The position numbers and the translations under genes are program-made. A model generated the notes under the pieces. It searched no databases, was not told where the DNA came from, and was given only the letters and a program-made list of their open reading frames with translations. A stretch of DNA of 9,894 bases from Actinomycetota bacterium (lineage in GTDB: Bacteria; Actinomycetota; UBA4738). Location of the stretch: assembly GCA_005888465.1 (NCBI GenBank), contig VAYJ01000149.1:8746-18639 (forward strand), read 5' to 3'. Positions within the stretch are counted from its first letter, which is position 1. Every line of letters starts with the position of its first letter. Below are positions 1 to 6,471 of the stretch, piece by piece.

Positions 1-484
1 AATGCTCGGCCTGCCAGAGGCGTCCGCGCTCGATGCACGCGCGCGCGTGAAGGGCGTAGATGACGCCCCACCCGAAGAGGTCCTGTGCGACCGGCGGCGC
101 CGGGAATTGAGGCTCTCCCGTCGTATCGCCGAACATCAGCCGGAACCGTGGCCCAGCCGGCCGGAACCGAGCCGCCGGCGTCATCGACAGGTCGAACTGG
201 AGCGCGTCGGGCAGCAGGAACACGCGGTACGTGGTCGGGCCGTGTTCGAGGTCCGTGAGGTGCACCGCGTCGAGCTCGTCGGCGAGGGTGCGTGTCCAGT
301 CGTCGAGCACGACGGCGATCGGCACATCGTCGGCGATGCCGAACGTGAGATCGAGGTCGGAGAAGCGGTCCCCGCCATCGACTGCGAACGACCCCACCAC
401 CGCTCCTGCGACCACCCGCGGGTCCTCATGGGCCAAGCCGAGGACACGTTCGCGGAGCGCATCACGCTGTTCGGGGGTGAACAC
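1..484 (-). CDS. Nucleotidyltransferase (pol-beta fold), C-terminus beyond window
   Basis: Reading leftward from a GTG at 484, 161 codons are visible before the window ends, so the C-terminus is missing. Residues 31-46 carry the minimal nucleotidyltransferase signature: Gly31-Ser32, then Asp43-Leu-Asp45 in the run GGDRFSDLDL. A third acidic residue, Asp98 in LQFDLS, sits where the family places its last metal ligand. All three carboxylates needed for two-metal transfer of a nucleotide are therefore present. The family includes antibiotic adenylyltransferases and toxin-antitoxin enzymes. Nothing here identifies the acceptor, so no resistance role is claimed. The start follows the VOC stop by three bases in the same frame, with only a weak ribosome-binding site, which suggests coupled translation. 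The residues after the GTG (FTPEQRDALRERVL) look like a natural N-terminus. Confidence 0.82.
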   Translation of the reverse strand, partial: MFTPEQRDALRERVLGLAHEDPRVVAGAVVGSFAVDGGDRFSDLDLTFGIADDVPIAVVLDDWTRTLADELDAVHLTDLEHGPTTYRVFLLPDALQFDLSMTPAARFRPAGPRFRLMFGDTTGEPQFPAPPVAQDLFGWGVIYALHARACIERGRLWQAEH

Positions 485-487
485 GGG

Positions 488-898
488 CTACTCGGCGAAC
501 GGAAGCTTCGTCGCCCCGGTCGACACTTCCCAGAGATGGCCGTCCGGATCCGTGAAGTAGCCCGCGTAGCCGCCCCACTCGGTACGCCTAGGGGGTTTGA
601 CGATGACGCCGCCCGCGCGCTCCGCCTCGGCCAGGGTGGCGTCAACGCGGTCATCTGTGCGGACGTTGTACGAAAGGGAGACACCTCGAAACCCGGTGCC
701 CGCGGCCGGCACTCCCGCGTCCGCGGCCAGAGCATCCCACGGGTACAGGGCGAGCACGGTCGAGCCGCCGCCGAGCAGGAAGCACACCCACTCGCCTTCC
801 TCGGCGTGGATCGGCCAGCCGAGGTGCTCGGAATAGAAGCGCTTCGCTCGGTCGAGGTCCCTCACCCCGAGGGTGAGGACCGAGATGCTCGGCTTCAT
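488..898 (-). CDS. VOC-family (glyoxalase/bleomycin-resistance fold) protein
   Basis: A 136-residue protein with the two-module VOC layout. The N-terminal module begins SVLTLGVRDLDRAKRFYSEHLGW (here positions 6-28). The second starts near residue 70 (FRGVSLSYNVR) and ends in the family signature DPDGHLWEV at 117-125, where Glu124 is the usual C-terminal metal ligand. The first strand has Ser/Thr where metal-dependent glyoxalases have His or Gln, so the canonical metal site looks incomplete. The protein may be a non-metal or binding-type VOC member rather than glyoxalase I. Substrate is unknown and it is probably cytoplasmic. The start ATG at 898 lies 50 bases after the HTH_42 gene and has no clear Shine-Dalgarno. 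The stop is followed within one codon by the nucleotidyltransferase start. Family assignment is secure, function is not. Confidence 0.9.
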   Translation of the reverse strand: MKPSISVLTLGVRDLDRAKRFYSEHLGWPIHAEEGEWVCFLLGGGSTVLALYPWDALAADAGVPAAGTGFRGVSLSYNVRTDDRVDATLAEAERAGGVIVKPPRRTEWGGYAGYFTDPDGHLWEVSTGATKLPFAE

Positions 899-948
899 GG
901 CGCGATCATCGGCCGGTCACAAGTGCTCACCATAGCAATCAACCCGGA

Positions 949-1983
949 TCAGCCAGCGAGGAATGCCTCAAGACGCTCGGCTTCGTCCGCGACCTCGCGT
1001 TTCACGGTTCGCGGCAGCGTCGTAAACGGCTCCGTCACCACGCGGCCGTCATCAGCTCGCCAGATGCCCGCGACGAAGCCGTCGACGAGGAACGTCGGCG
1101 CGACGTCCCCGTTCATGCCGATGACCGCCTTGCGATACGCCTCGGGCAGGACCCGGCTCCGGTCCACCCAGGCGAGCAGCACGTTGTCCCACTTCGGCAG
1201 GAAGCGAACCGGTGCGGGCATCTCCGGAACTGGGAGCGGCGCGCGCGGGACGTCGAGGAGCTCCCGGCCCTGTTCGTCGCGGAACCGGACGAGCAGCGGC
1301 TCCGCTCGCGCGAGGGCGCGCCCGACCTCGGGCGCCTGCATCATGGCCCAGAACGCGAAGTCGCGACGGGACGCCGGCCCGAACGCGAGGAGATACCGAC
1401 GCAGCAGCTCGACCCGGGCGTCGGTCGGATCGAGCGCCGCCGGCTCCTCGATCGCGACGAACCGGTTCTCCGGGCTCGCGCGCCAGAAGGCGGACTCGGG
1501 GTGGTGCACGACGTGCGCGCGGACGCGGGCGCCGCGCCAGGCGCGGCGGGCGTTCACGCCCCTCAGCGCGTGCTCGTGCTCGAGATACGCCATCGCTTCG
1601 GCCATCGTCATAGGGCCTGCCGCCGCGAGCCGGCGCACCTCGGGAGCGAGACGCTGGGCGATCGGCATCTTGTCGTAGTGGTTGGTCTCGCTCAGTGCAG
1701 ACCGCATGAGCGCGTAGTCGCGCCGCGTGACCAGATGAAGCGTCTGGCGGATGAGCGTAGCCCGGATGACGGCTGCGCTCTTCAGCTGGCGTTCGAGCGT
1801 CTCCCGCCGGAAGCTCGTCGTGCGTGTCCAGATCCCAACGTAGGGCGCCTGCGGAGACTGAGCCTGCATGCCGACCAACCGCTCGATCACGGCCGTCGGT
1901 GAGAGGCGCTTGCGCTCCAAGAGGAGCTGGCGCGCAAGCGTGGCGCGGTTCAGCTCGCGCACGGTGAGGACCCGTTCGGCCAT
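949..1983 (-). CDS. HTH_42 winged-helix protein, AlkZ/YcaQ-like (putative DNA glycosylase)
   Basis: A 344-residue protein, normal length for the HTH_42 superfamily (E. coli YcaQ/AlkX and Streptomyces AlkZ), which folds as tandem winged helices. Typical motifs appear in order: GMQAQSPQAPYVG at 38-50, RATLIRQTLHLV at 74-85, RFLPKWDNVLLAW at 260-272 and DGFVAGIW at 301-308. In AlkZ the catalytic pair is Gln-x-Gln; here Gln40-Ala-Gln42 sits at the matching N-terminal position, so removal of bulky or crosslinked alkyl bases from DNA is plausible. Many family members are uncharacterised, so activity is inference. The ATG at 1983 is preferred over upstream in-frame codons because those lie deep inside the preceding gene, whose stop is only four bases away. 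A GGGAG (plus 1993-1997) also sits nine bases ahead. It should be co-transcribed with the acyl-CoA dehydrogenase-like gene. Confidence 0.88.
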   Translation of the reverse strand: MAERVLTVRELNRATLARQLLLERKRLSPTAVIERLVGMQAQSPQAPYVGIWTRTTSFRRETLERQLKSAAVIRATLIRQTLHLVTRRDYALMRSALSETNHYDKMPIAQRLAPEVRRLAAAGPMTMAEAMAYLEHEHALRGVNARRAWRGARVRAHVVHHPESAFWRASPENRFVAIEEPAALDPTDARVELLRRYLLAFGPASRRDFAFWAMMQAPEVGRALARAEPLLVRFRDEQGRELLDVPRAPLPVPEMPAPVRFLPKWDNVLLAWVDRSRVLPEAYRKAVIGMNGDVAPTFLVDGFVAGIWRADDGRVVTEPFTTLPRTVKREVADEAERLEAFLAG

Positions 1984-1987
1984 TCCT

Positions 1988-2992
1988 CTACGCTCCCGCT
2001 CGACCGTTCGAAGACGAGCCGGAAAGTCGCTCGAGCGTCGCCTGGCGGGAGCCGGGGCGGAGTGCGTAGACCAGCGCGAACAGCGCCTCGCGCACGAGCC
2101 GCTGCGCGTGATCGCGAAGCAGGATCGACCGGCTCCCCGTGGACACCGCCAGGGCTGCGGCCGAACGAAGGGCCAGCTCGCCGGCGGCACCCCTCGCCGC
2201 TTGCATGGTCTGCGGGTCGAGGCGGTCGAGCTCTCCTCGAAGATCGGCGAGCTCCTCATCCAATGGCGAGGGCCCGAGGAGCGCGAGGCATCTCGCGGTT
2301 ACGCCAAGCGGCATCGCCGCGTGGACGCGCAGGAGCTCCGGCGGTGGCGGGCCCTCCTCGTACGGCGAGATCGAGGTCACCCGCTCCGCCGGGACGGCAT
2401 GGTCCCGGAATTCCGCGCGGACCGTCGCCGTCGCGTTGAGCGCCACCAGCTCGAGCCGTTCGACGGCGAACGACGCACCCTCTGCGGCATCGAGGAACAC
2501 CCACAGCAATCGCCCATCTTCCGTTCGAGCAGCGGTGTGCACGACGTCGATGCGCCCCCAGCCGGACAGAAACGGGGACGTGCCGGTGAGGAGCCATCCG
2601 TCCGACGACTCTCGAGCGACGAGCAGCGGAGGCCCGGGGACCGCGCCGCCGATAGCCAGTCCCGCCCTTCGGCGACCCGAACACAGGGGCTCAACCCATC
2701 CGGCGATCGCGTGGTTCTCGCTTGAGGCGGCCGCCCGGATCGCGCCGAGGTGCTGGATCCAGACGAACGTCGTGGTCAAGCAGCCGGAGGCGAGCGTCTC
2801 GATCACGCAACACACGGCGGGGAAGTCCGCGTCGATGCCGCCCGCGTCCTGAGGGCCCCCCAGCCCGTACAGCCCTGCGTGCGCGAGCTCGTCGAGCAGC
2901 CAGGCAGGCAGGACGTCCGCACGGTCGGTCTCGATCGCCGCGGGGAAGAGCACCTCCTCGGCGATCGTTCGGGCAGTCTCAACGACGTCCAT
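1988..2992 (-). CDS. Acyl-CoA dehydrogenase-like flavoprotein, short and divergent
   Basis: A 334-residue protein with the three-part acyl-CoA dehydrogenase plan. It has an all-alpha N-terminal part (about 1-105, with WLLDELAHAGLYGLGGPQDAGG at 31-52), a beta middle domain (about 108-205, with DGWLLTGTSPFLSGWGRID at 131-149 and FRDHAVPAERV near 195-205) and a short helical C-terminal part with the FAD-type run RLVREALFALVYA at 298-310. It is about 50 residues shorter than typical members (near 380). I cannot find the usual catalytic Glu context (YEG or equivalent) near the end. It may be an inactive or atypical dehydrogenase, or a flavin-dependent monooxygenase of the same fold. The start ATG has a strong AAGGAG seven bases upstream. 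It heads the minus-strand operon. Confidence 0.82.
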   Translation of the reverse strand: MDVVETARTIAEEVLFPAAIETDRADVLPAWLLDELAHAGLYGLGGPQDAGGIDADFPAVCCVIETLASGCLTTTFVWIQHLGAIRAAASSENHAIAGWVEPLCSGRRRAGLAIGGAVPGPPLLVARESSDGWLLTGTSPFLSGWGRIDVVHTAARTEDGRLLWVFLDAAEGASFAVERLELVALNATATVRAEFRDHAVPAERVTSISPYEEGPPPPELLRVHAAMPLGVTARCLALLGPSPLDEELADLRGELDRLDPQTMQAARGAAGELALRSAAALAVSTGSRSILLRDHAQRLVREALFALVYALRPGSRQATLERLSGSSSNGRAGA

Positions 2993-2999
2993 CGAGATG

Positions 3000-3006
3000 C
3001 TCCTTC
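3000..3006 (-). promoter_or_regulatory. Ribosome-binding site of the acyl-CoA dehydrogenase-like gene
   Basis: On the minus strand this reads GAAGGAG, near-perfect to the anti-Shine-Dalgarno, seven bases before the ATG at 2992. It fixes that start. Confidence 0.75.
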
Positions 3007-3030
3007 TTCGACGATGTCAGGCTCCGGGGG

Positions 3031-3036
3031 AATCTA
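3031..3036 (-). promoter_or_regulatory. Candidate -10 element (TAGATT) for the leftward operon
   Basis: The minus strand reads TAGATT, fitting the TAnnnT pattern of housekeeping promoters, and would give a leader of about 30 bases. No good -35 hexamer lies at 16-18 bases. The 161-base divergent gap (2993-3153) holds nothing else I can support, and no plus-strand promoter for the membrane-protein gene was recognised. Confidence 0.25.
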
Positions 3037-3153
3037 CCCGCCGTGACCGGTTCGAGCTTGCCATTGCTGCTCAGAGGTGCCGGGTTCTCAAGGACCAAGG
3101 CCCCTTCGTCGATGACAGGCGAAGCAGCGCGCCATCGACCGGGGGTCATCCGC

Positions 3154-4035
3154 ATGGTCGCCAGCCAAATCGAACAATCCCAGCAGCCGCCGCTCTCGTC
3201 CAGACAGCGACGTGAGCTGCAGGCCGCCCGGAAGGCCATGGGCGAGGCTGCGGCGGTGCGTGCCTTCGCGCCGGGCCGAGCGACGGCGAGATGGTCAACC
3301 GGCGCAAGTTGGGTCGTGGGAGGTTTCTCCGTCGCCTTCGTCGCCGCCTTCGTCTTCCTGCACGTCATCCTCGTCCCCGGCGCTCTGGTCTTCTTCGTCC
3401 TGTTCGACGCCGTGAAGCCTCGACGCGGCGTCGCCGTGACCGCCACGGGCATTGCCGAGCTGAAGCTCAGCACGCTGAGTGGTCGCCCATCGTCGGTGCT
3501 CGCGACGACGAGCCATGCGGCGCTGCACCAGCCGGTCCATCACGCCAACGGCAGGACGGTCGTGCGGGTGGGTGGGGAGGATGTTTCGCTCCGTGACCGC
3601 GACCTGGGGTTGTTGCAACGCGCGATCCCCGCGGCCCCTCCGCAGTTCCTCGAGCCTCAGCCGGGGGCGGTTCCGACACAGGTGCCACCGCGGCCAGATA
3701 CCCACGCCGACGTTGCCTCGCTGCCCAGATGGCGCGAGCCGACGGTTCTGTGGATCCTCGCCCACGTCGGCATCGGTTTCGGCCTCTTCATCGCGATCGT
3801 CGCTGTCTCGAACGTCGTTGGGGCTGCGTTCGGCCGGAACACGAACGAGACCTCCGCAGAGGCGACTGCCTCCCTCTGGTTGATCTTTGCCGGAGTCATG
3901 GCCGGGTGGATGCTGTTCGTTTACCGGAGGGCTGCCTTCCGCACTCGGATGTGGCTCTTGGGTGCCTTCGCGGGTGGAGCGCTCCTCCTCGCATGCGTGG
4001 TCAACGTCCTGTACTCGCCTCCTGTCGCTCACTGA
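3154..4035 (+). CDS. Integral membrane protein with possible PH-like domain
   Basis: From the ATG at 3154 this is 293 residues. The N-terminal 45 residues are polar and basic. Hydrophobic segments follow at about 52-87 (long enough for a hairpin of two helices), 196-226, 238-257 and 266-287. Between them, residues 88-160 form a soluble stretch including VTATGIAELKLSTLSGRPSSV. This resembles bacterial PH-like domains of actinobacterial membrane proteins, which read as a variant of VTDRRVLVF..GRP. That assignment is by eye only. A Pro-rich linker (160-195) joins it to the C-terminal helices. The start is supported by GGGGGT seven bases upstream; an in-frame ATG at 3112 is an alternative. The last 35 bases overlap the thioesterase gene on the other strand. 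No function can be named. Confidence 0.72.
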   Translation: MVASQIEQSQQPPLSSRQRRELQAARKAMGEAAAVRAFAPGRATARWSTGASWVVGGFSVAFVAAFVFLHVILVPGALVFFVLFDAVKPRRGVAVTATGIAELKLSTLSGRPSSVLATTSHAALHQPVHHANGRTVVRVGGEDVSLRDRDLGLLQRAIPAAPPQFLEPQPGAVPTQVPPRPDTHADVASLPRWREPTVLWILAHVGIGFGLFIAIVAVSNVVGAAFGRNTNETSAEATASLWLIFAGVMAGWMLFVYRRAAFRTRMWLLGAFAGGALLLACVVNVLYSPPVAH

Positions 4036-4828
4036 GTCGCCCCCGCGGCGGAGGGGTGGCCTCAGCCCGCACCTTCGCGAGCTGACGCGACAGGGCGACG
4101 AGCGCGCCCGTTTCGTCCCAGATCTCGCCGTCCTCCTCCAGGTACCCGCCGATCACGTAGCGAGTCTGGAACCGGCACTGCAGCCACCCGGGCACCGGAC
4201 GCCCGCGAGCGTGCACGGTGAGCTCGATCGTGGGGACCCACCGCGGCTGCTCCATCAAGTGGAACATCGCGAAGAGCACCAGCGAGAGCGTGTCGGGTTC
4301 CCGGCCATCCTCGAAGCGGACCCATCCCTCCATGAGGCCGCGCCCGCTCCGGTGGCCGACGGCGAACCCCGCGGACTCGGGGGTGAGGCGCATGTCGAAC
4401 TGCTGGAGGAACATCGGCGCCACCGAGCCGATGGCCCGCACGCACGCGTCGGGCCCGGGGATCTCGGGGCGCTCGGCCTGGATGATCGTTGGGCCGTCGG
4501 CGTCACCGAGATCGCCGAACGTCGCCGTGACGAGCACGCGCCGCTCGCCGTCCTGGATGAGCGAGGCCGTCCCGGTCGAGTGGTGGCCGCCCGAGCGGAC
4601 GCGCACGGCTTCGACGTCGATCGGACCGGCGGCGACCCGGCCGGGGAAGTGCCCGGAGACCGAGACCGGGTCCGGATGCGGGAGCGTCTCGCGGAGGGCG
4701 CGCACCGCGACCGCGAGCAGGTAACCGCCGTTCGGCGCGCTCCCGATGTTCCAGCGCGGGTCGACCTCGGCCCGGTAGCGCCCCTCCCCCGACGGCGTCA
4801 CCGCAACGCCGTCGTCGAACGGGCTCAC
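4001..4828 (-). CDS. TesB-like acyl-CoA thioesterase (double hotdog)
   Basis: About 275 residues from the GTG at 4828. It matches the 4HBT_3/TesB-like plan of two hotdog domains that hydrolyse acyl-CoA thioesters in the cytoplasm. The N-terminal domain has the WNIGSAPNGGYLLAVAVRAL run near residues 26-45 and the SGHFPGRVAAGPIDVEAVRVR strands. The C-terminal domain has WVPTIELTVHARG and the characteristic GEIWDETGALVALSRQLAKV ending. The GTG is chosen because it overlaps the upstream gene's TGA in a GTGA, with GGTGA five bases ahead; the in-frame ATG at 4846 lacks a Shine-Dalgarno and would add six residues. Substrate chain length cannot be read. The 3' end overlaps the convergent membrane-protein gene by 35 bases. 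Family is secure, exact start less so. Confidence 0.85.
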   Translation of the reverse strand: MSPFDDGVAVTPSGEGRYRAEVDPRWNIGSAPNGGYLLAVAVRALRETLPHPDPVSVSGHFPGRVAAGPIDVEAVRVRSGGHHSTGTASLIQDGERRVLVTATFGDLGDADGPTIIQAERPEIPGPDACVRAIGSVAPMFLQQFDMRLTPESAGFAVGHRSGRGLMEGWVRFEDGREPDTLSLVLFAMFHLMEQPRWVPTIELTVHARGRPVPGWLQCRFQTRYVIGGYLEEDGEIWDETGALVALSRQLAKVRAEATPPPRGRLSERQEASTGR

Positions 4829-5718
4829 GGCATCACCAAGACGCATCGGATCGCGGGGAGGCCGGAGGCCGCTTCGGCCCAGGTCCTCCCCTCGTCGGTC
4901 GAGACGAAGACCCGGCCGTCGCCCGTGCCGAACGCCGCCACGCCCTCGTTTGGTACAGCGTCCAGCCAGGAGCTGTCGACGTTCGCGTCGAACCAGTCGG
5001 GCAGGCCTACGGTGCTGCGTTCGAAGCCGCCGCCGTCGCGCGCCCCCCGATAGACGGCGCTCCGGCCACCCCGAGGGCCCGCCGACGCGGACACGAGCAC
5101 CGTGTCACCGCTGAGGGCGACCGCGCGGCAGTAGTGGGCGTGCAGGCCGTCGGTGCGATAGGCCCATGTGTCCCCGTCGTCGTCGCTCACGGCGAGCCCG
5201 CGCGCGCACGCGGCGTAGACGCGTCCGTCCCGGGACCACACCTTGTGGACGTCGGCGTCGATGTCGATCGTCGGTTCCCAGGTCGCGCCCTCGTCGCGCG
5301 TCCGGACGATCCCCCCGACGTGCACGTTCACATAGACGGCGGCGGCGTCCTCGGTGATGGAGCGCGAGTCCGGCGGGCCTCCCCATGGCGTGTACCACCC
5401 GTCGCGGCCCGCGGTGCCCTCGAAGGCCTCCACGCGCTCCAGCCCGGAGTCGGTGGCTCGGAACAGGTGGGCCTCCGAGGTCCCGACCAGATAGCCCGCG
5501 CGCGTGTCCGCGATGCAGTTGCCGTGCAGACCCTCGAGCGTGCCGCGAAGCGCCCAGCCCTCGTCGCCGGCTCGCCAGATCTCGGATCCGTCGAGGATCG
5601 CCCAAACGCTCGGATACTCGGCGCCCAACGCCGTCACCTCCCGGCTCCCGTGCTCGGGACCGCTCTCGATCCCGACCCGGTGCAGCCCGTCGATCGTCCC
5701 CACCAGGATCTGCGCCAT
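4825..5718 (-). CDS. Asp-box (BNR-like) beta-propeller protein, cytoplasmic
   Basis: A 297-residue protein with three clear Asp-box motifs (S/T-x-D-x-G-x-T-W): at 140-147 (TRDEGATW), 178-185 (SDDDGDTW) and 273-280 (STDEGRTW). Weaker repeats occur at the N-terminus (VGTIDGLHRV at 6-15, VGTSEAHLFRATDSG at 78-92). This indicates a beta-propeller of the sialidase/VPS10/photosystem-stability-factor type. Automated pipelines often label such genes exo-alpha-sialidase, but the sialidase arginine triad and RIP motif are not evident, so that activity should not be assumed. There is no signal peptide, so it is probably cytoplasmic. The ATG at 5718 is preferred over one at 5754 because GGAGGG lies four to five bases upstream and MAQILVGTIDGL begins the first strand. 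It is coupled to the thioesterase gene through GTGA. Confidence 0.83.
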   Translation of the reverse strand: MAQILVGTIDGLHRVGIESGPEHGSREVTALGAEYPSVWAILDGSEIWRAGDEGWALRGTLEGLHGNCIADTRAGYLVGTSEAHLFRATDSGLERVEAFEGTAGRDGWYTPWGGPPDSRSITEDAAAVYVNVHVGGIVRTRDEGATWEPTIDIDADVHKVWSRDGRVYAACARGLAVSDDDGDTWAYRTDGLHAHYCRAVALSGDTVLVSASAGPRGGRSAVYRGARDGGGFERSTVGLPDWFDANVDSSWLDAVPNEGVAAFGTGDGRVFVSTDEGRTWAEAASGLPAIRCVLVMP

Positions 5719-5722
5719 CTCG

Positions 5723-5728
5723 CCCTCC
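5723..5728 (-). promoter_or_regulatory. Ribosome-binding site deciding the Asp-box gene start
   Basis: The minus strand reads GGAGGG just ahead of the ATG at 5718. It favours that codon over the upstream in-frame ATG at 5754. Confidence 0.65.
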
Positions 5729-5769
5729 GCAGCTCGACTCTTTCGACACAGCATGTCACGGGCGCGGGA

Positions 5770-5775
5770 TACGAT
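5770..5775 (+). promoter_or_regulatory. Candidate -10 element (TACGAT) for the DUF2461 gene
   Basis: TACGAT fits TAnnnT and would start transcription about 30 bases before the ATG at 5814. The nearest TTGACA-like run (TCGACA at 5743-5748) is 21 bases away, too far for a standard spacer. No promoter for the leftward Asp-box gene was recognised in this 95-base divergent gap. Confidence 0.25.
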
Positions 5776-5800
5776 TCGAGGCTGCGATCGGGCGGTGCCC

Positions 5801-5807
5801 AGGAGGT
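5801..5807 (+). promoter_or_regulatory. Ribosome-binding site of the DUF2461 gene
   Basis: AGGAGGT, an ideal Shine-Dalgarno, lies six bases before the ATG at 5814 and fixes the start against longer in-frame readings. Confidence 0.8.
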
Positions 5808-5813
5808 GGCGCG

Positions 5814-6458
5814 ATGACGTTTCGAGGCTGGCCGGCGGAGGCGCTCGAGTTCTACGAGGGCCTGGAGGCCGACAACACGAAGTCCTACTGGCTGCGCAAC
5901 AAGGCCGTCTACGACGAGAAGGTCTTGGTGCCGATGCAGGAGCTCGTCGCGGAGCTGGGTCCGGCGTGGGGCGAGACCAAGATCTTCCGGCCCTACCGCG
6001 ACATCCGGTTCAGCGCCGACAAGACGCCGTACAAGACGAGCATCGCCGCGGTCGTCGGGGACGCCTACGTCCAGCTCACGGCGCACGGCCTTGGGGCCGG
6101 CTCGGGCATGTGGGAGATGGCCCCCGACCAGCTCGAGCGCTACCGGGCGGCGGTGGACGACGGCCGCTCGGGCAAGGCGCTCGCCGGGATCGTCACGAAG
6201 GCGAAGATCGCCGGCGTCGACATCATGGGCCACGGCGAGTTGAAGACCGCGCCGAAGGGCTACCCGAAGGATCACCCGCGGATCGACCTGCTCCGATACA
6301 AGGGCATCATCACGTGGAAGGAGTGGCCGGCCGGCGCATGGCTCGGGACGAAGAAAGCGAAGGACCGCATCGTCGAGTTCATGAAGGCGTCGAAGCCGCT
6401 CAACGACTGGCTGAAGACGCGCGTCGGCGCCTCGACGATGGCTGAACGCTCGCGGTAG
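5814..6458 (+). CDS. DUF2461 family protein
   Basis: A 214-residue protein, the usual length for DUF2461 (TIGR02453), widespread in bacteria and some eukaryotes and without an established function. Family landmarks are present in order: an N-terminal LEFYEGLEADNTKSYW (11-26), the conserved core FRPYRDIRFSADKTPYKT (58-75), a central sheet GDAYVQLTAHG (82-92), LKTAPKGYPKDHPR (143-156) and LRYKGIITWKEW (160-171). No signal peptide or membrane segment is seen, so it is probably cytoplasmic. The start is fixed by AGGAGGT six bases upstream. It is transcribed alone, divergent from the Asp-box gene and convergent with the small conserved gene at 6468, with nine bases between the two stops. Family assignment is confident. 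Confidence 0.93.
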   Translation: MTFRGWPAEALEFYEGLEADNTKSYWLRNKAVYDEKVLVPMQELVAELGPAWGETKIFRPYRDIRFSADKTPYKTSIAAVVGDAYVQLTAHGLGAGSGMWEMAPDQLERYRAAVDDGRSGKALAGIVTKAKIAGVDIMGHGELKTAPKGYPKDHPRIDLLRYKGIITWKEWPAGAWLGTKKAKDRIVEFMKASKPLNDWLKTRVGASTMAERSR

Positions 6459-6471
6459 GGGCGGTGCCTAC
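6455..6471. terminator. Small hairpin between convergent stop codons
   Basis: GTAGG at 6455-6459 pairs with CCTAC at 6467-6471 around a seven-base loop, and each arm contains one gene's TAG stop. There is no T-run on either side. It may be a weak bidirectional terminator or a coincidence of two facing TAG stops. Confidence 0.25.

Noticed and set aside
1..484. Aminoglycoside-resistance adenylyltransferase
   Set aside because: Only the generic nucleotidyltransferase signature is visible and the C-terminal half is outside the window.
488..898. Bleomycin resistance or glyoxalase I function for the VOC protein
   Set aside because: The fold fits, but the first metal ligand is not evident and no substrate clue exists.
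2..1678. A 558-codon plus-strand open frame
   Set aside because: It lies antisense to three well-supported genes, is rich in Arg/Ser/Ala/Gly with no domain pattern, and is a typical GC-rich shadow frame.
3295..4032. A 245-codon minus-strand open frame opposite the membrane protein
   Set aside because: Low-complexity, highly charged composition and no motif; the plus-strand reading has coherent hydrophobic helices.
4036..4060. GC-rich run after the membrane-protein stop as a terminator
   Set aside because: It has C-rich and G-rich parts but no clean stem or T-run, and it lies within the thioesterase coding region.
3887..5053. A 388-codon plus-strand open frame opposite the thioesterase and Asp-box genes
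   Set aside because: The opposite strand carries thioesterase and Asp-box motifs; this frame has none.
4825..5718. True sialidase activity for the Asp-box protein
   Set aside because: Asp-boxes alone mark only the propeller fold; no RIP motif or arginine triad was seen.
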